From the NCBI GenBank assembly GCA_025153445.1, contig JANZNS010000005.1:372001-436000 (forward strand): a stretch of DNA of 64,000 nucleotides. The letters run 5' to 3'. The notes beneath the pieces are model-generated. The model saw nothing but the letters and a program-made list of their open reading frames with translations, was not told the origin of the DNA and did no database searches. A program made the position numbers and the translations under genes. The DNA is from Marinobacter sp. BGYM27. Its GTDB lineage: Bacteria; Pseudomonadota; Gammaproteobacteria; Pseudomonadales; Oleiphilaceae. This document shows, one piece after another, positions 58,225-64,000 of this stretch. Each line of letters begins with the position of its first letter. Position 1 is the first letter of the stretch.

Positions 58225-59783
58225 TATTGCCCTCCTCCGGCCAAGCTACTCATTGGCACAGAGCCAGCAGGAAGCGAGCCCTGGAACAGTCCCTGCACTT
58301 CCCCCATCACTGCACTCGTGGTATCCAGCAACGGCTGGGGATAAAGCCCGAACAGCACGACCAGTGCGAAAATCCCCAGCAACATGGTGAACTCGCGCCC
58401 ATCCAGCCCTTCAAACTTCTGGTCGTTAAGGGACGGCCCGAAATACACGCGTTGCATCAGAATGAGCGAATAAATCGCCGCGAACACCATACCGCAGGCA
58501 CCAATGATCACGACCACGGGTGCCGTCGGGAAGGTGCCGAACAGCACCATGAATTCGCCGACGAAATTAGCGGTACCGGGCATCCCCAGAGAGGCCGCCA
58601 CAAAACACAGGGAGAACCCCGGCAGACTGCCCATACGGCCCCAGAGTCCGCCCATTTCCTGCAGGTCACGAGTATTGAGACGCTCGAATAGCTGGCCGCT
58701 CATAATGAACAGACCTGCAGCAGAGAACGCATGTGCGACCATAAGCACCACAACCCCCTGCAGAGCGAGCTCTGAACCGGAATAGATGCCGATCAGCACA
58801 AATCCCATGTGGGAAATACTGGTATAGGCAATCAGGCGCTTGATATCTCGCTGGCCGCAGGCGAGAACAGCACCGTAGAAGACGCCAACTAGGCCCAACG
58901 TCATCGCGATGGGTGCAAAAGTCTGGGATGCCTCGGGGAACAAGGGCAAAGCAAACCGCAGCATTCCGTATGCAGCGGTTTTCAGGAGAATGCCGGCAAG
59001 ATCGACACTGCCTGCAGTCGGTGCCTGGGCGTGTGCATCCGGTAGCCAGCCATGCAGCGGCACAACCGGCAGTTTTACAGCAAACGCGATAAAGAAGCCC
59101 AGCATCAACACCATCGCCATGTTTTCCGACAGTGGTGTCTGCAACAGGTCAGCGTAGCTGAACGAATATTCGCCTGTATTGGCATGATGGGCGAATACCA
59201 GTGCGAGGATCGCCACCAGCATGAGCAAACCGCTGGCCTGGGTGTAGATGAAGAACTTGATGGCGGCCCTTATGCGGGTTTTGCCCTCCGACCCACTGTG
59301 CCCCCACAGCGCAATCAGGAAGTACATGGGCACCAACATCATTTCCCAGAAGAAGAAAAACAGGAACAGATCGATTGCCAGAAACACCCCGACAACGCCA
59401 CCCAGAATAAACAGCAGGTTGAGATGAAAGAAGCCGATCCGGTCGTCGATCTCTTTCCATGAACACAGCACCGCCAGCATCCCGAGAAAGCCTGTAAGCG
59501 CAATCAGGACAAGTGACAGGCCATCCAGCGCCAGATGCACATCAATTCCGAACCGTGGGATCCACGGCACTTTCCATTCCATCGCCCAGCGAATTGAGTC
59601 AGCGCCGGCATTCATCGCTGGCAGTTGGTAATCCCCCTGCAGCCATAGCACCAGCGTCATGATCAGCACCAGCATCATGGTAATCAGTGCGATCCAGCGT
59701 GGCGCTTTTTCACCCCAACGATCGGCCTGCCAGCACAGCAAGCCGCCAATGAACGGCACCAGGACCAGCCAGAGCAGAATCAT
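58224..59783 (-). CDS. nuoM: NADH-quinone oxidoreductase subunit M
   Basis: A 519-residue antiporter-like membrane-arm subunit of complex I. Motifs are FFWEMMLVPMYFLIALWG with the essential glutamate, FIYTQASGLLMLVA, and AFAVKLPVVPLHGWLPDAHAQAP. 93 bases separate it from nuoL; that gap is not obviously coding. Confidence 0.97.
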   Translation of the reverse strand: MILLWLVLVPFIGGLLCWQADRWGEKAPRWIALITMMLVLIMTLVLWLQGDYQLPAMNAGADSIRWAMEWKVPWIPRFGIDVHLALDGLSLVLIALTGFLGMLAVLCSWKEIDDRIGFFHLNLLFILGGVVGVFLAIDLFLFFFFWEMMLVPMYFLIALWGHSGSEGKTRIRAAIKFFIYTQASGLLMLVAILALVFAHHANTGEYSFSYADLLQTPLSENMAMVLMLGFFIAFAVKLPVVPLHGWLPDAHAQAPTAGSVDLAGILLKTAAYGMLRFALPLFPEASQTFAPIAMTLGLVGVFYGAVLACGQRDIKRLIAYTSISHMGFVLIGIYSGSELALQGVVVLMVAHAFSAAGLFIMSGQLFERLNTRDLQEMGGLWGRMGSLPGFSLCFVAASLGMPGTANFVGEFMVLFGTFPTAPVVVIIGACGMVFAAIYSLILMQRVYFGPSLNDQKFEGLDGREFTMLLGIFALVVLFGLYPQPLLDTTSAVMGEVQGLFQGSLPAGSVPMSSLAGGGQ

Positions 59784-59876
59784 ACGGCTGGGCTCCTCTT
59801 GTCAGCGGTCAGCAGCATCGTCATCGTTTCCCCGTGATCAGCCATGATGAATATCTGAGCCATTGTTAATCCGCCG

Positions 59877-61733
59877 TTATTGCCCGAATGCCAGAAAAAT
59901 CAGCACCACCGTAGCGCCGAGCACCATAGACGTGGCGTAAGTACGCACTCGGCCGGTCTGGGTTCGCGTCAATCCAGCGTTAAGCCCTTTGGTAATACTG
60001 GCTACCAACCCGAACAGGGCATCGATAATGTCCCGCCGCAGAATAAATACCAGTATCCGGAACGGCCGCACCAGCAAACGGTCGAACAACAGGTCAAAGC
60101 CCCAGGCCTGATTCCAGAGTGTCCATAACGACGCTCCAGGCCCACCGGATACCAGACGCGCCAGCGCCTCGCGCTTACGCAGAAACAGCCAGGCTGCCAA
60201 TGCGATACCGGCGATAGCCGTGCCGGCTGCAATCAACTCAAGTGCGGTATGCCCCGCTTCAGTCGATTCTCCGGGACTTGCGGGCAGCACGCCGGAAAGT
60301 GGCGGGTGAATCATGGCGCCGATAAAGGTCGAGAGTACCGCCAGCAGAATCAGAGGCAGGCCATGCTGAAGCCCACGACCCGGTTCGGCATTGCGGGCGT
60401 GATCGCTTTTCATTTCGCCATGGAAGGTGCCGATGATCAGCCGCACGGTATACAGCGACGTCAACAAGGCACCCACCAATCCGGCCAGCAGCAAGCCCTT
60501 CTGATCGGCAGCCAATGATTGCCAGAGGATGTCATCCTTGCTGTAGAACCCGGCGGTAACCAGCGGTAGCGCAGACAATGCTGCGCCACCGACAATAAAG
60601 CCCATGTACGCCAACGGCAGTCGCCGCCAGAGTCCGCCCAGCTTGCGCATATCCTGCTCATGGTGGCAACTCACGATCACAGCCCCGGCAGACAGGAACA
60701 GCAATGCCTTGAAGAAGGCGTGGGTCATCAGGTGGAAAATGGCGGAATCGTAGGCACCGACCCCCAACGCCAGAAACATATAGCCAATCTGGCTCATGGT
60801 GGAATAAGCGAGGATCCGCTTGATATCGGTCTGGGCCAGTGCCGCGAAACCGGCCATCAACAGCGTAGCCGCACCAATCACACCGACGAGGTGCAGCACA
60901 TCGGGCGCCAAATCGAAAATCCCGTGCATGCGGGCAATCAGATAGACACCGGCGGTAACCATCGTCGCAGCGTGGATTAATGCCGAAACGGGTGTGGGGC
61001 CTGCCATCGCGTCCGCCAACCAGGTATGAAGCGGCAACTGCGCCGATTTACCCAGTGCACCACCCAGAAACATCAAGGCGGCCCAGCGTACCAAGGAATC
61101 GCCGGTTGCCCAGTGTGCCGGCGCCTGCTCCAGAATCGCGGCGATGTTGAGCGTGCCCAGCTCGGCAAATATCAGAAACAGTCCGATCGCCAGAAAGACG
61201 TCGCCGATGCGGGTAATCAGGAAGGCCTTGAACGCTGCAGCACCATTGGCGGAGTCCCTGTAGTAATAACCGATCAACAGGTAACTGCAGATGCCCACAC
61301 CTTCCCAGCCGAGAAACAGCAGCATCAGGTTATCGCCCAGCACCAGCAATACCATGCTGAACACAAACAGGTTCATGTAAGCGAAAAACCGGGTAATGCC
61401 CTCTTCACCGCGCATGTACCAAGCAGCGAACAGATGGATCAGAAAGCCGACGCCAGTGATAATCCCCAGCATGGTGATCGACAAACCATCCAATGCCAGA
61501 CCTATGGTAGGCGTAAAATTGCCGACTGAAATCCAGGTCCACAGCGTGAGGGTTTGCGCGCTCTGATCACCACTCATGAACTGGATTGTGATGAATGCCG
61601 TTACAAGTGCCGCCAAACCGACACTGGAGACACCGACCCAGACACTGCCCCGCTCGCTCATGTGGCCACGGGAAAGCGCCAGAATGAAAGTGCCCAGCAA
61701 TGGCAGCAAAAACGTCAGCGGCAGATATGACAT
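59877..61733 (-). CDS. nuoL: NADH-quinone oxidoreductase subunit L
   Basis: A 618-residue antiporter-like subunit, the most distal pump, ending in a long lateral helix. I chose ATG 61733 (MSYLPLTFLLPLLG) with GGGAG 5 bases upstream; the frame opens at 61751 overlapping nuoK by 4 bases. Motifs are LFLGWEGVGICSYLLIGYYYRD, LPLHTWLADAMAGPTPVSALIHAATMV, and HAFFKALLFLSAG. Confidence 0.96.
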   Translation of the reverse strand: MSYLPLTFLLPLLGTFILALSRGHMSERGSVWVGVSSVGLAALVTAFITIQFMSGDQSAQTLTLWTWISVGNFTPTIGLALDGLSITMLGIITGVGFLIHLFAAWYMRGEEGITRFFAYMNLFVFSMVLLVLGDNLMLLFLGWEGVGICSYLLIGYYYRDSANGAAAFKAFLITRIGDVFLAIGLFLIFAELGTLNIAAILEQAPAHWATGDSLVRWAALMFLGGALGKSAQLPLHTWLADAMAGPTPVSALIHAATMVTAGVYLIARMHGIFDLAPDVLHLVGVIGAATLLMAGFAALAQTDIKRILAYSTMSQIGYMFLALGVGAYDSAIFHLMTHAFFKALLFLSAGAVIVSCHHEQDMRKLGGLWRRLPLAYMGFIVGGAALSALPLVTAGFYSKDDILWQSLAADQKGLLLAGLVGALLTSLYTVRLIIGTFHGEMKSDHARNAEPGRGLQHGLPLILLAVLSTFIGAMIHPPLSGVLPASPGESTEAGHTALELIAAGTAIAGIALAAWLFLRKREALARLVSGGPGASLWTLWNQAWGFDLLFDRLLVRPFRILVFILRRDIIDALFGLVASITKGLNAGLTRTQTGRVRTYATSMVLGATVVLIFLAFGQ

Positions 61734-61747
61734 CGACACTCCCATCA

Positions 61748-62056
61748 TCATCCTCGCATCCCGCTGACCGCATCAGTGTCCAGTGTGCGAAACCGCTGAT
61801 AAAGCTGAATCAGCAGTGCCAGCCCGACACTGGCCTCGGCCGCCGCCAGAGTGATCACCAGCAAAAACATCGCCTGCCCTTCAGGCTGCTCCCAAGCGGT
61901 GCCCGCCACAATAAACGCCAGCCCTGCCGAATTAAGCATGATTTCAAGGCTCATGAGCACGAACACCATATTGCGCCGGAACATCAGGCCTGCCAGTCCA
62001 ATGGCAAAAAGGATCGCAGCCAGGATCAAGCCGTGTTCCATCGGAATGCCGTTCAT
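61748..62056 (-). CDS. nuoK: NADH-quinone oxidoreductase subunit K
   Basis: A 102-residue subunit with three membrane helices and two conserved glutamates in [12 protein letters not shown] and [16 protein letters not shown] lies 7 bases before ATG 62056. It overlaps nuoJ by 4 bases. Confidence 0.96.
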   Translation of the reverse strand: MNGIPMEHGLILAAILFAIGLAGLMFRRNMVFVLMSLEIMLNSAGLAFIVAGTAWEQPEGQAMFLLVITLAAAEASVGLALLIQLYQRFRTLDTDAVSGMRG

Positions 62057-62580
62057 TGATCGCCTCCTGAATGCTCACCTGAGGTCGCCGATGGCAAGCG
62101 CCCGACATGAGACGCCGTGACCAAAGCCGCCAGCAACAGCATTGCCGCCAGCTCGACCACTATGATCCAGGGACCGAACAAGGTGGCGCCCACCGCTTTG
62201 GCGGTCAGGGTTTCGCCCTCTATCACAAGACCGGTATTGCCGCGCCAAAGGGTGATCACCAACACGCCTAACAGGACGGCCGCCAGAATCGACGGGCCGA
62301 CCCAGGTTTGAGCTTTGAGCCAGATACGCTCCTGCTCTGCAGCCCCCTGTCCCAGGTTCAGAATCATCACCACGAACACAAACAGCACCATGATGGCGCC
62401 CGCGTACACAATAATTTCCAACGCCCCGGCGAACGGCGCGCCCAGCGCGAAAAACACGATCGCCACCGCAATCAGCGAAACGATCAGATACAGCAGCGCA
62501 TGCACCGCATTGGTACCGGTTACCACGCCCAGAGTAGCCAATACCGCCACTAATCCACTGAGGTAAAAAGCGAGTTCCAT
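62053..62580 (-). CDS. nuoJ: NADH-quinone oxidoreductase subunit J
   Basis: A 175-residue membrane subunit with five helices; [32 protein letters not shown] is the conserved TM3 region with a pi-bulge. It lies 68 bases after nuoI and overlaps nuoK. Confidence 0.95.
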   Translation of the reverse strand: MELAFYLSGLVAVLATLGVVTGTNAVHALLYLIVSLIAVAIVFFALGAPFAGALEIIVYAGAIMVLFVFVVMILNLGQGAAEQERIWLKAQTWVGPSILAAVLLGVLVITLWRGNTGLVIEGETLTAKAVGATLFGPWIIVVELAAMLLLAALVTASHVGRLPSATSGEHSGGDQ

Positions 62581-62648
62581 CGTGCTGTCCCGTTTTTGTT
62601 CAATTGCTGGCCGACTCTTGCCCGATTAGTGCCAACTGCGATGACCCA

Positions 62649-63188
62649 TCACGGCAGCAAACTGGTCACATTGATCGGCTCGTCCTCGTTCTGAGCCTTG
62701 CCTTTGTCTTTACCTGCAATGGCCAAACCCGCAACTTTGTAGAAGTGATAATCATGGTCTTTGCCGGGTCCGTTGATCAGCAGGTCTTCTTTTTCGTACA
62801 CCAGTTCCTGTCGCTTGTACTCGCCCAATTCAAAGTCCGGCGTCAGCTGGATGGCCGATGTCGGACAGGCTTCCTCGCACATGCCACAGAATATGCAACG
62901 GGAAAAGTTGATGCGGAAAAACTCCGGATACCAGCGGCCATCATCCTTTTCGCCTTTTTGCAGTGAAATGCAGTCCACCGGGCAGGCAACGGCGCAAAGA
63001 TTACAGGCGACGCAGCGCTCTTCTCCGTCCGGGTCCCGGGTCAGAACGATACGACCCCGGTACCGGGGCGGCAGTTTTACCGGCTCCTCCGGGTAATTCA
63101 GCGTTTCCCGCTTGCGAAACGAGTGCATAAAAATAATGGCCACTGAACGCAACTGGGACCAGGTGCCTGTGAACAGCCATTTGAGCAT
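62649..63188 (-). CDS. nuoI: NADH-quinone oxidoreductase subunit I
   Basis: A 179-residue ferredoxin-like subunit with two 4Fe-4S sites, [12 protein letters not shown] (about 60-71) and [12 protein letters not shown] (about 99-110), the N6a/N6b clusters linking the hydrophilic arm to N2. AAGGAGGAG precedes ATG 63188. Confidence 0.96.
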   Translation of the reverse strand: MLKWLFTGTWSQLRSVAIIFMHSFRKRETLNYPEEPVKLPPRYRGRIVLTRDPDGEERCVACNLCAVACPVDCISLQKGEKDDGRWYPEFFRINFSRCIFCGMCEEACPTSAIQLTPDFELGEYKRQELVYEKEDLLINGPGKDHDYHFYKVAGLAIAGKDKGKAQNEDEPINVTSLLP

Positions 63189-63211
63189 TCGTGAACTCCT
63201 CCTTTACCGGC

Positions 63212-64000
63212 TTAACTGGCCGACGTCAGCAAAATAACGGCGCCCGTGGCCAGCAGGTTGATCAATGTCAGCGGCAGGCAGATTTTCCAGCCGAAACTCA
63301 TCACCCGGTCATAACGAGGCCGGGGTAACGAGGCCCGCAGCAGAATGAAAAGACACAGGAAAGCGCCTGTCTTCAGTGCAAACCAGATAAACGGCGGTAA
63401 CCAGGGGCCGTGCCAGCCGCCAAAGAACAAGGTCACAATCAGCGCCGAGACCAGCACCATGCCGACATACTCACCAATAAAGAACATGCCGAACTTCATG
63501 CTGGAATATTCAACATGATAACCATCGGCCAGTTCCTGCTCGGCTTCTGGTTGATCAAACGGATGGCGATGGGTGACCGCAATCCCCGCGATCAGGAAGG
63601 TACAGAAGCCAAAAAACTGGGGCACAATGAACCACAGGCCTTCCTGAGCGGCGACGATCTCACGCATGTTAAATGAGCCCGCCATGGCCACCACGCCCAT
63701 CAGCGACAGTCCCATAAAAACTTCGTAGGACAGCGTCTGGGCCGATGCACGCATGGCGCCGATCAGCGCATACTTGTTGCCACTGGACCAACCGCCGAAT
63801 AAAACCGCGTAAACGTTGATACCGGCCATAGCGAAGAAAAACAGCAAACCAATGTTCAGGTCCGCCACACCCCAGCCCGGCGTAATGGGAATCACCATAA
63901 ATGACAGCAGCAATGACGCCATGGCGATAGCCGGCGCCAGAACAAACAACTTGCGATCAGCAAATGGCGGAATCCAATCCTCTTTGAAAAAGATCTTGAT
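63212..64000 (-). CDS. nuoH: NADH-quinone oxidoreductase subunit H (5' end cut by window)
   Basis: 263 residues of NuoH are visible; the frame is open to base 64000, where it reads [17 protein letters not shown], so the ATG at 63949 is internal. It forms part of the quinone-binding site and shows the [20 protein letters not shown] loop. Eight-helix membrane subunit; the N-terminal part and nuoA-G should lie to the right. Confidence 0.96.
   Translation of the reverse strand: MKIFFKEDWIPPFADRKLFVLAPAIAMASLLLSFMVIPITPGWGVADLNIGLLFFFAMAGINVYAVLFGGWSSGNKYALIGAMRASAQTLSYEVFMGLSLMGVVAMAGSFNMREIVAAQEGLWFIVPQFFGFCTFLIAGIAVTHRHPFDQPEAEQELADGYHVEYSSMKFGMFFIGEYVGMVLVSALIVTLFFGGWHGPWLPPFIWFALKTGAFLCLFILLRASLPRPRYDRVMSFGWKICLPLTLINLLATGAVILLTSAS

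Noticed and set aside
1-64000. Phage, IS, CRISPR or defence island
   Set aside because: I found no integrase, transposase, repeat-spacer pattern or defence-type gene; every sizeable open frame is a known family or a mirror of one.

Overview
The window looks like chromosomal core DNA from a gammaproteobacterium of the Pseudomonadales/Oceanospirillales type, probably marine. The evidence is an Entner-Doudoroff (ED) sugar locus with a HexR regulator, a LysR regulator (FinR type) divergent from fpr, the tRNA cluster Pro-Arg-His-Leu, and the series acnB ... lpxH-ppiB-glnS-cysS-folD-tRNAs ... tig-clpP-clpX-lon-hupB-ppiD, which as I recall resembles the P. aeruginosa PA1787-PA1805 region. I cannot name a genus. 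I see no phage, insertion sequence, CRISPR array, rRNA or integrated element.

Layout. 1-7.95 kb is a glycerol-type module: an ABC transporter (permease cut by the left edge, plus two ATPases), a divergent sigma-54-dependent activator, a GlpR-like repressor and GlpD. The promoter region between the transporter and the activator holds a -24/-12 element, two GlpR-like operators and a palindrome. 8-10.7 kb holds an aldo/keto reductase, a metal-ligand-less M24 'pita-bread' protein and a LOG-family protein. 10.9-20.8 kb is the ED locus: edd-glk, gap-pyk, zwf-pgl-eda and hexR, with shared HexR-like motifs in the two divergent promoter regions. 21.2-25.9 kb adds a LamB-type porin and a lipoprotein pullulanase, so maltodextrins could feed the ED enzymes.

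26-35.2 kb is the protein quality-control block, all on the minus strand (tig, clpP, clpX, lon, hupB, ppiD in transcription order). 35.5-41.8 kb is a MarR-like regulator and a TRAP transporter divergent from pxpABC (5-oxoprolinase), suggesting uptake and opening of 5-oxoproline. 41.8-42.5 kb is a four-tRNA operon with a strong promoter. 42.9-56.7 kb holds folD, glcB (malate synthase G), glnS-cysS, ppiB-lpxH, fpr/finR, miaE, acnB and a ychJ-like gene. acnB has a long inverted repeat in its leader. 56.8-64 kb is the distal part of the complex I operon, nuoH (cut by the right edge) to nuoN.

Most of the window is ordinary housekeeping DNA and I found no clearly undescribed multi-gene system. The best candidates for a second look are the doubly controlled glycerol-type transporter promoter with its asymmetric ATPase pair, the acnB leader structure, the M24 protein that has lost all its metal ligands, and the HexR-like motif set.
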